Origin: Phyllobacterium chamaecytisi
GTDB taxonomy: Bacteria > Pseudomonadota > Alphaproteobacteria > Rhizobiales > Rhizobiaceae
Direction: 5' to 3'
Length of the DNA: 64,000 nt
Assembly (NCBI RefSeq): GCF_020164455.1
Contig: NZ_JAIQWW010000008.1
Coordinates: forward strand, 223,747-287,746
Shown one piece after another: positions 8,820-17,646 of the stretch (position 1 is its first letter; every line of letters starts with the position of its first letter). The position numbers and the translations under genes are program-made. The notes under the pieces were generated by a model. It made no database searches. It was not told the origin of the DNA and was given only the letters and a program-made list of their open reading frames with translations.

Positions 8820-9500
8820 ATGCAATTGAAAGGAAAGAGATTAAAGGTGGTGAGGGTTTCCAAACGACAGAACGATCCGGTGGCAAAGCTGCGCAAGGCG
8901 ATCGAGACAGGGCATTTTCTCCCGGGTCAGCGGCTTCCTGAGATAGAATTGGCAGAGTGGTTGGGCGTCAATCGGGTCAATGTGAAGCTGGCGCTTGGGA
9001 AGCTGGATCAAGAAGGCCTCGTTGAAGTCGAGCGCAACAAGGGTGCGCGCGTCCGTGTGATCAGCGACAAGGAGGCGGTTGAAATCCTTCAAACCTTTGC
9101 GTCGCTTGAGACGCTCATTGCACGCAACGCTGCCGCCAAGGCGACCGCAGATGATTGCGAGCGCCTTAAGATGATTTTGACAGCAATCAAGCAGGCCCGT
9201 GCCGAGGAAGCCTATGTTGAATATTTGCATGAGATAAACAAACTTCACACCGAGATTCGGCGCATCGCCGCTCTTTCGACCGCAAACCGCATCGTCGCAA
9301 CGTTAAATGCGCAGATCGCGCGCTTCCGGTTTCAAACAGTTTTGTTCCCGGGCCGTATCAAACAATCCATCCAGGAGCTGGAGGAAATTGTCGCTGCGAT
9401 CTGCGCCGCTGATGGTGTGCGTGCCGGAAAGGCAATGCTCGAGCACCTCAACAATGTTGCAAAGGCCCTGGAGCAGAACCTGGCTCGCGTGAACGCCTGA
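8820..9500 (+). CDS. GntR-family (FCD type) transcriptional regulator
   Basis: The protein has about 226 residues. It has an N-terminal winged helix (DPVAKLRKAIETGHFLPGQRLPEIELAEWLGVNRVNVKLALGKLDQEGLVEVERNKGARVRVI) followed by an all-helical FCD ligand domain (residues about 75-220) with the EINKLHTEIRRIA helix where metal-binding His/Asp residues often lie. ATG at 8820 is preferred; a much longer upstream frame has no domain content, and GTG at 8850 is possible. It sits between the amino acid importer and the oligopeptide importer and is the best candidate to bind the ATTGTTANCAAT sites. FCD regulators usually repress until a small carboxylate ligand binds. Confidence 0.85.
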   Translation: MQLKGKRLKVVRVSKRQNDPVAKLRKAIETGHFLPGQRLPEIELAEWLGVNRVNVKLALGKLDQEGLVEVERNKGARVRVISDKEAVEILQTFASLETLIARNAAAKATADDCERLKMILTAIKQARAEEAYVEYLHEINKLHTEIRRIAALSTANRIVATLNAQIARFRFQTVLFPGRIKQSIQELEEIVAAICAADGVRAGKAMLEHLNNVAKALEQNLARVNA

Positions 9501-9657
9501 AGCTTTCTGCTTTCCTGGAGCGCTTGCCTGCTGCGAAGGCGTTGGATGAAGATGATCGGTGCGCAAGTCTGTGGACTTCGCCGCATGCTGCAAAAGTTTC
9601 GATTCCTGGGCTTGTCGCAGGAGATAATTCTCCAGATCCGCAAATAGTGAAATCAAT

Positions 9658-9669
9658 ATTGTTAGCAAT
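9658..9669. promoter_or_regulatory. Operator-like site 3 of the ATTGTTANCAAT family
   Basis: ATTGTTAGCAAT differs from the perfect palindrome at one position. It lies 87 bases before the first gene of the oligopeptide-type importer, in an otherwise empty gap of 255 bases after the regulator gene. Confidence 0.6.
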
Positions 9670-9755
9670 ATAGCCCTTGGTGTGGAATTGTTGCTTAAGC
9701 TTCGGCAACCTGACTGGTTGTCGTTGGTCAGGTGTGATCGCAGGGGTGCAACTCG

Positions 9756-10877
9756 ATGACGGAAGAGATCCCGGCAGTGTCTGCGTTGCGCCGCGCCGTT
9801 TTTCGAGACTCGGGCACTTCGCCGTTCGCTTTGCGCGCTTTAACCGGACCTTTGCGATACTGCACCGCATTTGCCGGCAGGCTGGCATCGGCGGCAGTGG
9901 TTCCGGGCGTCGTTCTGCTGGGCCTCCTTTTTGTCGTCTTCGCCATTGGTCGATTGCTACCCACAGACCCTGTTCTGACCGTGATCGGGGATCATGCGCC
10001 GCAAGAACTATACGAAAAAGTGCGTCGTGAGATGCATCTGGACAAACCGATAGCCGAGCAGTTTGTCCTGTTCGGCCTGGACATGGCGCGCGGAGATTTC
10101 GGTGTTGCCACGACAACCGGAAATCCCGTCGTAGAGGACATCGGCCGCTTTCTACCCGCGACGATCGAGTTGGCGACCGTGGCAATCGCGCTCGGTGTAG
10201 GGCTGGGTGTTCCAACTGGATTGCTGGCGGTCCGATTCTCCGGCAGGTGGCCGGACAATCTCGTGCGGCTGATCGCAATCCTTGGAAATTCCATACCGAT
10301 CTTCTGGATGGGATTGGTGGGGCTGCTCTTGTTTTATGCGCATCTCGGCTGGGTAGGGGGACCGGGAAGGCTTGACATCGTCTATCAGTATACGGTCCCC
10401 AGAGTGACCGGCCTTGTTCTGGTAGATACAGCGATCAGTGGCAACGCGGCAGCATTCTGCAATGCGGTTTCGCATATAGCCCTTCCTGCCTTGCTGTTGG
10501 GATTGGTTGTCTTTAGCGATATAGCCCGCACCACTCGCGGGTTGCTGCTGTGGCAGTATCGCCAGGACTATATCAACGTCGCACGGCTGAAGGGACTGTC
10601 TGAAACGAATGTATTGTGGCGCCATGCCTTGCCTAACGCGGCGGGTCCTCTCCTTGCCGTTATCGCCTGGAGCTACGCCTATCTGCTCGAAGGAGCGGTG
10701 TTGACGGAGACAGTGTTCGCCTGGCCTGGACTCGGACTCTACATCACTCAGTCCCTGATGGCGTCTGATATGCGTGCTGTGCTGGCGGCAACGTTGATCA
10801 TCGGTACCATATTCATGGTGCTGAACATGGTGGCGGAAATCGCCCAAACGCGCGTCGATCCGCGTACGCGGGCCTGA
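9756..10877 (+). CDS. ABC transporter permease (DppB-like)
   Basis: The 373-residue permease belongs to the peptide/nickel importer family. After an atypical N-terminal extension of about 45 residues comes VVPGVVLLGLLFVVFAIGRLLPTDP, then the class segment QEL YEKVRREMHLDKPIAEQF, the periplasmic face GDFGVATTTGNPVVEDIGRFLPATIELATVAIALGVGLGVPTGL, and the coupling loop YINVARLKGLSETNVLWRHALPNAAGPLLAVI. It starts a DppBCDF-order operon and lacks its own receptor, which is probably the family-5 protein at 586-2250. Confidence 0.92.
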   Translation: MTEEIPAVSALRRAVFRDSGTSPFALRALTGPLRYCTAFAGRLASAAVVPGVVLLGLLFVVFAIGRLLPTDPVLTVIGDHAPQELYEKVRREMHLDKPIAEQFVLFGLDMARGDFGVATTTGNPVVEDIGRFLPATIELATVAIALGVGLGVPTGLLAVRFSGRWPDNLVRLIAILGNSIPIFWMGLVGLLLFYAHLGWVGGPGRLDIVYQYTVPRVTGLVLVDTAISGNAAAFCNAVSHIALPALLLGLVVFSDIARTTRGLLLWQYRQDYINVARLKGLSETNVLWRHALPNAAGPLLAVIAWSYAYLLEGAVLTETVFAWPGLGLYITQSLMASDMRAVLAATLIIGTIFMVLNMVAEIAQTRVDPRTRA

Positions 10878-10880
10878 CGT

Positions 10881-11771
10881 ATGGGCGCAGTCAAGGAATG
10901 GCTTTTCGACAATAGTCCCAATACCCCGCTCCAGGCGCAACTGGGAAGGGTCGCACGCGATATCAGGGCGGTGCTGCGCGATCCGATCGCGGTCATCGGT
11001 CTGCTCGTTGTCTTGGTGATGGTGGGCGTTGCGGCCCTCGCACCGGTGTTGCCGGTCCAGGATCCCGGTTTCCAGATCCTCAACGACCGTTTGCAACCGC
11101 CGTCTGCGGTCCACTGGTTCGGGACCGACATGCTCGGACGCGATATCTTTTCGCGCGTTGTGTCAGGCGCGCGGCCGACGCTCGCCATTGTTGCCTCGGT
11201 TCTGGCGATCGTGACGCCGCTGGGCGTCCTGATCGGCATTGCTTCCGGGCTGTTCGCACGGCTCGACACGCCGTTTATGCGGCTCTGTGATGTGTTCATG
11301 GCGTTTCCGCGCCTTATTCTGGCGATTGCCGTAGCGGTCACGCTTGGCCCCGGCATCGGGGCGGCGATCGTCGCGATCGCAGTGACAGGGTGGCCTTCCT
11401 ATGCCCGCATCGCCCGGGCTGAGGCCGTGGTAATCCGGCGATCCGAATTCGTGCAGGCCGCGCAGGTGCTTGGCGCCTCGCGTATCCGCATCATGCTCAC
11501 ACACGTTCTACCGCTTTGCCTGCCTTCGGCAATCGTCCGTGCCACACTCGATGCCTCGAGCATCATTCTCATAACCTCAGGACTGGGGTTTCTGGGGGCC
11601 AGCGTGCCGCCTCCGCAACCAGAATGGGGTGCAATGGTCGCCGAGGGCAGGGATGTCATATTCGAGGCGTGGTGGGTCTCGACGATGCCCGGAATTGCAA
11701 TCCTGGTTTTTGCCCTTGGCTTCAATCTGCTCGGCGATGCGTTGCGCAATCTTTTCGATCCGCGGGCTTGA
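10881..11771 (+). CDS. ABC transporter permease (DppC-like)
   Basis: The 296-residue partner permease starts 3 bases after the previous stop. It has the DppC/OppC periplasmic motif PSAVHWFGTDMLGRDIFSRVVSGARPTL and the coupling loop FVQAAQVLGASRIRIMLTHVLPLCLPSAIV, with five to six hydrophobic helices. The C-terminus (FNLLGDALRNLFDPRA) is the standard ending of the family. Confidence 0.93.
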   Translation: MGAVKEWLFDNSPNTPLQAQLGRVARDIRAVLRDPIAVIGLLVVLVMVGVAALAPVLPVQDPGFQILNDRLQPPSAVHWFGTDMLGRDIFSRVVSGARPTLAIVASVLAIVTPLGVLIGIASGLFARLDTPFMRLCDVFMAFPRLILAIAVAVTLGPGIGAAIVAIAVTGWPSYARIARAEAVVIRRSEFVQAAQVLGASRIRIMLTHVLPLCLPSAIVRATLDASSIILITSGLGFLGASVPPPQPEWGAMVAEGRDVIFEAWWVSTMPGIAILVFALGFNLLGDALRNLFDPRA

Positions 11772-11777
11772 GAGGAG

Positions 11778-12623
11778 ATGAAATTGCACGGTTCCCTGCT
11801 CGACGTTTGTGATCTTCAGGTCGGCTTTCGCACCTCCGACGGCTATGTCGAGGCCGTGAAGGGCGTCAGCTTCACACTTCGTCGCGAGCGTCTGGCGATT
11901 GTGGGCGAGTCGGGATCGGGAAAATCGATGACGGTCCGCTCGCTGATCGGCCTTGCCGGGCACAATGCAATCGTTTCGGCGCGGCATGCCCGCTTCGGTG
12001 AGACGGATCTGCTGTCGCTTTCGGGTCGCGAGCTCAGTGCAGTTCGCGGCCATCGCATTGCGATGGTGGTTCAGGATCCAAGGCAAGGCCTCAATCCGGT
12101 GCAGACCGCTGGGCGCCAGGTCGGCGAGATGCTCCGCATGCATCGACGGACCCGGCGGCACGACATGCGCAATGCGGTAGAGACGCTTTTCGACGAAGTG
12201 CACATCCGCGATCCGCGGCGGGTGTTCGATCTTTATCCCCACGAACTCTCGGGCGGGATGGCGCAACGCGTGATGGTTGCGATGATGCTCGCCGGTGGGC
12301 CAGACATCCTGATAGCCGATGAGGCCACGTCCGCCCTCGATGCGGTCGTTCAAAGGCGCATCCTCGAACTGATCGACGAGCAGGTCCGGTTGCGGGGTAT
12401 GGGTCTTATCCTCATCAGCCACGACCTGGAACTTGTCTCCGGCTTCGCCGACCGGATCATGGTCATGTATGCAGGCCGTACCGTGGAAACGTTCGCCGCA
12501 GGGCAGGGATACGGGAGCGCGCGACATCCCTACACGCACGGACTGATCGCGTGCGTGCCATCCCTGGATCACCCCGGCCAGCGTCTGCCGATCCTCAACC
12601 GTGATCCGGAGTGGGCCCGATGA
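11778..12623 (+). CDS. ABC transporter ATP-binding protein (DppD-like)
   Basis: The 281-residue ATPase has Walker A VGESGSGKSMTVRSL, Q-loop MVVQDPRQGLNPVQTAG, signature ELSGGMAQRVMVAMMLAGGPDILIADEATSALDAVVQ, and H-loop LISHDLELV. The family C-terminus (HPYTHGLIACVPSL) is present but shorter than usual; the cysteine-rich iron-sulfur tail of some DppD proteins is absent. GAGAGG precedes the start, and its stop overlaps the next start as ATGA. Confidence 0.93.
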   Translation: MKLHGSLLDVCDLQVGFRTSDGYVEAVKGVSFTLRRERLAIVGESGSGKSMTVRSLIGLAGHNAIVSARHARFGETDLLSLSGRELSAVRGHRIAMVVQDPRQGLNPVQTAGRQVGEMLRMHRRTRRHDMRNAVETLFDEVHIRDPRRVFDLYPHELSGGMAQRVMVAMMLAGGPDILIADEATSALDAVVQRRILELIDEQVRLRGMGLILISHDLELVSGFADRIMVMYAGRTVETFAAGQGYGSARHPYTHGLIACVPSLDHPGQRLPILNRDPEWAR

Positions 12624-13357
12624 CGCCGCAGGCTCTTTCCCTTGACGGGCTGTCAATCCGTTTGGGGGCGTCGCTGGTCGTCGACACGGTCTCGCTGACG
12701 CTCGAGCATGGGGAAAGTCTCGGCATCGTCGGGGAATCCGGCTGTGGCAAGAGCACATTGCTGAAATGCATTGCGGGCATCTACGATACCTGGTTGGGAA
12801 ACATCGAAGTTTTCGGTAGCAAACTCAATGCCCGGCGAACCTATGCCGATCGCCGTCTCCTGCAGATCGTTTTTCAGGATCCAGCGGCAGCGCTGAACCC
12901 GGCGCACACCGTGGACACAATCCTGCGCGAACCGTTGATCATTCATCGCTTCGATAGGCAGGACAAGCGCATCGCCGACGTGCTCGAAGCGGTCAGTCTG
13001 CCGCATTCCATCCGGTTCAGGTTTCCCGGTCAGATTTCGGGAGGGCAGCGGCAGCGTCTTTGCATTGCGCGCGCTCTGCTGGTCGAGCCAAGGATAATAC
13101 TGCTGGATGAGACGACATCATCGCTCGATGTGTCGGTGCAAGCGGAGATCCTCAACCTGCTCGCCGAATTGCGCGACGAGCGGCAGATTTCCTACCTCCT
13201 CATAAGTCACGATCTCGCGGTTGTCGCACAGTTGTGCGAGCGGATCATGGTGATGGCCGCCGGAAAGATCGTCGGACGCACCACGCGCGATGAATTGCGC
13301 GGCAAAGCAAAAGAGGAAAGCTACCGCAAGCTGCTGTTGCCCTTTTCGCGAGATTAG
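12620..13357 (+). CDS. ABC transporter ATP-binding protein (DppF-like)
   Basis: The 245-residue ATPase starts at ATG 12620, overlapping the previous stop (ATGA). It has Walker A VGESGCGKSTLLKCI, Q-loop QIVFQDPAAALNPAHTV, signature ISGGQRQRLCIARALLVEPRIILLDETTSSLDVSVQ and H-loop LISHDLAVV. It is shorter than typical DppF (about 330) because the C-terminal oligopeptide-type extension is missing. It ends the operon. Confidence 0.92.
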   Translation: MTPQALSLDGLSIRLGASLVVDTVSLTLEHGESLGIVGESGCGKSTLLKCIAGIYDTWLGNIEVFGSKLNARRTYADRRLLQIVFQDPAAALNPAHTVDTILREPLIIHRFDRQDKRIADVLEAVSLPHSIRFRFPGQISGGQRQRLCIARALLVEPRIILLDETTSSLDVSVQAEILNLLAELRDERQISYLLISHDLAVVAQLCERIMVMAAGKIVGRTTRDELRGKAKEESYRKLLLPFSRD

Positions 13358-13523
13358 AATCTTCGTGCCTTGTCGTGAACGTGTCGCTCCGCAGGTCCAG
13401 TCTTTCAAGTCCTTCTAAGGCGACGTTCGGTGATTACGCTTTAGGCAGTGCGCTCAAAAACCGTGCGTCCCACAGATCGAAAAGAGCAATTTATTTCCAT
13501 CTCGCATCAAGAATGGGCAGTTA

Positions 13524-13549
13524 ATTGTTATCAAGATTGATATCAATCT
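13524..13549. promoter_or_regulatory. Two tandem operator-like sites before the synthetase gene
   Basis: ATTGTTATCAAG (13524-13535) belongs to the ATTGTTANCAAT family. It abuts AGATTGATATCAATCT (13534-13549), a perfect 16-bp palindrome whose core ATTGATATCAAT differs from the family consensus at two positions. The pair ends 37 bases before the synthetase start. Two half-overlapping sites one helical turn apart suggest cooperative binding of a dimeric regulator. Confidence 0.6.
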
Positions 13550-13585
13550 GCTTGGATATGCTCATTCGAAACGGGCGGTATTGAG

Positions 13586-16500
13586 ATGACAAAATCCACA
13601 CTCATACAGCAACTGAAAGAGCAGGTTCTGCGACATCCGGATCGAGTTGCCGTCTCCTCGGATTCTGGTTCGCTGACTTTTGCCGAGCTTTGGCGTCGCA
13701 GCGGACAGGTCGCGGCCCATTTGCGCAATCATGGCGTCAAAGCCGACGCCGTTGTTGGCGTCTTTGTCGATTCCTCGCTCGAACTCGAGATTGCGATCTG
13801 GGCTGTTCTTCGCTCGGGTGGAGCGTACCTGCCGTTGTCTCCGGAGTATCCGAGCGTCCGGCTGCGATATTCTCTTGAGGATTCCGGTGCCAGGATCATC
13901 CTCACGACGGCACTCCTGGAGAGCGATGCACGGACAATCCAGTCCGCCCAAGGTGCAATTGTCCGTATTGAGGATTGTCTGGAAGGTGGGAGCGACGATG
14001 CCGAACAGGACGGTTACGCCGGATCGAACAACCTTGCCTACGTCATCTATACATCGGGAAGCACGGGCAAGCCCAAAGGCGTGGCGATCGAGCATGGGAG
14101 CATTGCGCACCAACTCGATTGGTTGCGTGACGCCATGGGCATCAACGAAGACGTCAGGATTTTGCAAAAGACCCCCTTCAGCTTCGATGCGGCCCAATGG
14201 GAAATCCTTAGTATCGCTCTTGGCGCAACCGTCGTCATGGCCGGCATCGGCACATACCGCGACCCATCCAGACTCGTCGAAACCGCCAAACGCCATGCGG
14301 TCACAACGCTGCAGTGTGTGCCGACACTTTGGATGGCTCTTTTGGAAACGGACGGATTTCAGGATTTAAGCCTTGCCCAGATATTTAGCGGCGGGGAGGC
14401 CCTGACGTCGCGTCTTGCGCGCAATCTCATCCGTGTTCACCCCTCAGCAAGCCTGGTTAACTTGTACGGGCCGACAGAGACCACCATTAATGTCTCTGCC
14501 TACACTGTCAGAGCCGACGAACTTGATGATACCGACCGCGTCCTGCCGATCGGATTCCCGGTCTACCATACAGACCTCATTGTTTGCGATGGTGCGAGGG
14601 AACTTGCGGATGGCGAAGTTGGCGAACTTTGCATTACCGGACCCCAGCTGGCCCGTGGCTACATCGGCAATGCGGAGCTGACCGCGGCTAAATTCACGAT
14701 GTTGGTCGACGCGCAGGGGCGCAAGCGCCGCGTATATCGAACCGGGGATCTTGCGATCAAGGGCGCCGCCGATGGGGTCGTCGGTTTCCTTGGCCGCGTC
14801 GACAATCAAGTCAAGATCAGCGGCCATCGCATCGAACTGGACGAGATCCGGCTGGCGATCGAGAACCATCGCTGGATCCGAAGGGCGACGGTTGTTCCCT
14901 GGCAAACCCGTCGCGGCACCCCGCAATTGGCCGCTTTCGTCGAGTTGGATGAAACCGAAGCGGCCCTGATGGACCAGAACATCTCCGGCAGCCATCACAA
15001 ATCCAAGGCTAGCCGCCGCCAGGTCAACGCGCAGCTTTCGAACGGCGCGTTCCGTTTGGCGGACGAGCTTGACGGAAATATCGTAAGCCTGCCATCCCGC
15101 GAGGCCCCAGAGGATATCGCGACACGGGCATTTGCGCGCAAAACCTATCGCAATTTCAGGACGCGGGTCCGCGGCGATCAGATCGTAGAGGCTATACGCA
15201 GTGCGCAACGTCCTCCGCTGCCAGGCAGCACTCATGACGCGAAACTTGATAAAACTCTGATAGGGCGAATCTTGCGCTGGTTTGGCCCGTTCTCCAGCGA
15301 TACACGCCTTTTACCCAAATACGCCTACGCTTCTCCAGGTGCATTGAACGCATCGCAAATCTTTGTGGAAGCCTATGGTGTGGAGGGCCTCTCGCCGGGC
15401 CTGTATTACTTCCACCCGGCAGACCATACATTGACCCACGTTTCGCCATTGACGCCATCGGATGTCGGTATTCGCCTCCACGTTTATGGCAAGCGCAGCC
15501 GTATCCGGGAAGTCTATTCGACAAATGTGGACGAGGTTCTTCACCTCGAAGCGGGGCACATGCTGGGGCTTCTTGAGGAAGTCGCAGTCGAGCACGGTCT
15601 CTACCCGGCCAGGGCGGCGCCGCCGCATTCCGCCCCGGCGGAGCTTTTCAGTGCCGAAGACTACCTCCACACTCTCAGTGTCAAATTGGCTCGGCCGGTT
15701 GTGCCAGAGCCGCTCGTCAAGTCCCTCGCCCTTGTTCAGATCCACGAAGAGACCCCGGATGGCGTTAAACCCGGTACGTATGGACTGGATAGCGACAAGC
15801 TGACGCCCATCGGTGATCCCATCATTCGCCGCAAGGACGTCATTGCCATCAATCAGGCGGTCTTCGACCGGTCGACCTTTGGCATAGCTTTGATCGTTGC
15901 GAAGCAATCCGGATGGGAAGGTTTTGTCGAACTCGGCCGCTTTCTCCACCGCCTGCAAACCAGCGACCCCGAGATCGGGTTGATGTCGTCGGGCTACAGT
16001 TCGCTTTCGGGCTACGAGATGGCGACGTCGATCCGGCTGGATGCACTCATCGGAAAGGACTTTTTCTCCGGGAACGGCACCATTTCCTATTTTGCCCTGG
16101 GAGGCGGGATTTCTTCCGCCCAGCGATCAAGCCGCGGCATGGAAGAAGACCTCGTGCACATGCGCGGGCCGACGGAAATTCTGAAGGACGATCTGCGCGA
16201 ACTGTTACCCGAATATATGGTTCCTTCGCGCGTGAAAGTGATCGACACGACACCGACCATGCCGAGCGGCAAGATCGATCTGCAGTCACTGCGCAATCTG
16301 GTCGAAGCGGAAGAAAGCGCGCGCCCGATCGTCCCGCCCGGCACGAGAACCGAGCTTGAGGTCGCGGGCATCTGGAAGGACATTCTGGGTCTGGAGTACG
16401 AGGAACTGTCGATCCGGGATTCGTTTTTCGACGTGGGCGGCAATTCCCTTTCGGCCATGGCGCTCATCAATCGGCTGAACGCCAGATTTGGTACAAGGCT

Positions 16501-17635
16501 ACCGATACAGGCCCTCTTCGCTGTGCCGACTGTCGAAGCCCTTGCAAGCGAAATCGGCTCCGGTGCGGTTGCCCTCGCCAGCCGCCTGGTCAGCCTCAAT
16601 GAGGCACCAGTGGGAAGCCCGATCTATTGCTGGCCGGGACTGGGAGGCTATCCCATGATCCTTCGATCATTGGCGCAGGCGGCAGATCAAGGTTCATATC
16701 GGTTCCTTGGCGTTCAGGCGCACGGCATCAATCCGGATGAAGTCCCGTTTACGACCATCCAGGAAATGGCGGCGGCGGATGTGGAGCTCATTCAGCGTCA
16801 CGATCCCACAGGCCCGATTACGTGCATCGGCTATTCGTTCGGTGCCCGGGTGGCCTTCGAAACTGCTTATCAGTTGGAACAGCTGGGTCGAACGGTGGAG
16901 AGGATCGTTCTCATTGCCCCTGGATCTCCGTTGCAAAAGACAACCGCGGCGGCAGCCGAGGCTGATCGCTTCGAGGACGAACGGTTCCTGCGTATTCTTT
17001 TGTCGGTGTTTGCCGGGACGCTGAACTCACCCCTGGAGGCGCAATTGCTTGCCAGCGTCGGTGACGAGCGCGCCTTCATCGACTTCATCACGAGTAAGTT
17101 CGAGGATCTTTCGACCGAGCTGGTGGCGCGAATCGTCACCGTCGTCAAAGCCACGTTCTCCTTCGAATACACCTTCGACGAGCTCAGTCAGCGTGCGGTT
17201 CGGGCGCCGATCACCCTCATCAAGGCGCAAGGGGACGACTATTCGTTCCTGGAGACAGCCAGCAGCAGCCAAGGCTTTAGCCAGGTCATCGAACTTTCCC
17301 ATGACCATTATTCAATCCTGCGTGGCGATGGCCAGATGGCGCTCGCCCAGGTTCTCAGCGACGTGCTTTCATCCGATCGGGAGATTTCCATGCCTCATAT
17401 CAGTGTCAAGCATTTCCCCGCCCACATCGACGAGGGTCGCCGAAAGATTTTGGCCGACGAGCTCGCATCCGCCGTCATCAAAGCCTTCGGCTGCGCGCCG
17501 AATGTGGTCTCGGTGGCGCTCGAACCGGTGGAGGAGGCCAACTGGGATGCGCTCGTCTACCAGCCCGAGATCATCGGACGACAGAAATTTCTGGTCAGAG
17601 AGCCAAGCTACGGCCTACGCCAAAACGCAAAATAG
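13586..17635 (+). CDS. Indigoidine-synthetase-like NRPS (A-Ox-T-TE) with C-terminal tautomerase domain
   Basis: This 1349-residue single-module synthetase has an adenylation core (1-450) with YTSGSTGKPKG, LYGPTETT and YRTGDL. The specificity positions, read by eye against GrsA, are about D-A-W-Q-F-G-L-I-N plus K896. I recall that indigoidine synthetases have a similar glutamine-type code. A nitroreductase-like oxidase domain (about 510-850) is inserted before the A10 motif MPSGKIDL; its IGLMSSGYSS and EDLVHMRGP segments are typical of indigoidine synthetases. A carrier domain follows with GGNSLSA (Ser954), then a thioesterase with GYSFG (Ser1084), an Asp near 1217 and a His near 1241. Residues 1269-1349 form a PptA-like tautomerase, which ordinary enzymes of this type (about 1280 residues) lack. 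No indA/indB-like genes are nearby, so indigoidine itself is not assured as product. Confidence 0.85.
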   Translation: MTKSTLIQQLKEQVLRHPDRVAVSSDSGSLTFAELWRRSGQVAAHLRNHGVKADAVVGVFVDSSLELEIAIWAVLRSGGAYLPLSPEYPSVRLRYSLEDSGARIILTTALLESDARTIQSAQGAIVRIEDCLEGGSDDAEQDGYAGSNNLAYVIYTSGSTGKPKGVAIEHGSIAHQLDWLRDAMGINEDVRILQKTPFSFDAAQWEILSIALGATVVMAGIGTYRDPSRLVETAKRHAVTTLQCVPTLWMALLETDGFQDLSLAQIFSGGEALTSRLARNLIRVHPSASLVNLYGPTETTINVSAYTVRADELDDTDRVLPIGFPVYHTDLIVCDGARELADGEVGELCITGPQLARGYIGNAELTAAKFTMLVDAQGRKRRVYRTGDLAIKGAADGVVGFLGRVDNQVKISGHRIELDEIRLAIENHRWIRRATVVPWQTRRGTPQLAAFVELDETEAALMDQNISGSHHKSKASRRQVNAQLSNGAFRLADELDGNIVSLPSREAPEDIATRAFARKTYRNFRTRVRGDQIVEAIRSAQRPPLPGSTHDAKLDKTLIGRILRWFGPFSSDTRLLPKYAYASPGALNASQIFVEAYGVEGLSPGLYYFHPADHTLTHVSPLTPSDVGIRLHVYGKRSRIREVYSTNVDEVLHLEAGHMLGLLEEVAVEHGLYPARAAPPHSAPAELFSAEDYLHTLSVKLARPVVPEPLVKSLALVQIHEETPDGVKPGTYGLDSDKLTPIGDPIIRRKDVIAINQAVFDRSTFGIALIVAKQSGWEGFVELGRFLHRLQTSDPEIGLMSSGYSSLSGYEMATSIRLDALIGKDFFSGNGTISYFALGGGISSAQRSSRGMEEDLVHMRGPTEILKDDLRELLPEYMVPSRVKVIDTTPTMPSGKIDLQSLRNLVEAEESARPIVPPGTRTELEVAGIWKDILGLEYEELSIRDSFFDVGGNSLSAMALINRLNARFGTRLPIQALFAVPTVEALASEIGSGAVALASRLVSLNEAPVGSPIYCWPGLGGYPMILRSLAQAADQGSYRFLGVQAHGINPDEVPFTTIQEMAAADVELIQRHDPTGPITCIGYSFGARVAFETAYQLEQLGRTVERIVLIAPGSPLQKTTAAAAEADRFEDERFLRILLSVFAGTLNSPLEAQLLASVGDERAFIDFITSKFEDLSTELVARIVTVVKATFSFEYTFDELSQRAVRAPITLIKAQGDDYSFLETASSSQGFSQVIELSHDHYSILRGDGQMALAQVLSDVLSSDREISMPHISVKHFPAHIDEGRRKILADELASAVIKAFGCAPNVVSVALEPVEEANWDALVYQPEIIGRQKFLVREPSYGLRQNAK
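17390..17635 (+). CDS. PptA-like tautomerase, possibly translated from an internal start
   Basis: The last 81 codons of the synthetase frame match the 4-oxalocrotonate tautomerase superfamily, PptA/YdcE branch: MPHISVKHFP at the start, a helix with DELASAVIKAFG, then VSVALEPVEEANWD and a C-terminal KFLVREPSYG. Enzymes of this fold use an N-terminal proline freed by Met removal. Here the Pro directly follows an internal ATG at 17390, with GGGAG at 17379-17383 six bases before it. The frame therefore offers both a fusion protein and a free 81-residue enzyme with a proper Pro-1. Whether the internal start is used cannot be decided from sequence. Confidence 0.6.
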   Translation: MPHISVKHFPAHIDEGRRKILADELASAVIKAFGCAPNVVSVALEPVEEANWDALVYQPEIIGRQKFLVREPSYGLRQNAK

Positions 17636-17646
17636 GGAGAGAAAAG

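Noticed and set aside
11577..12758. 393-codon minus-strand frame
   Set aside because: It is antisense to dppD/dppF-like genes, a known effect of GC-rich codon bias.
13586..17635. Assigning the gene directly as an indigoidine synthetase
   Set aside because: The domain order fits, but partner genes differ and a tautomerase is fused, so the product was left open and no gene symbol was given.
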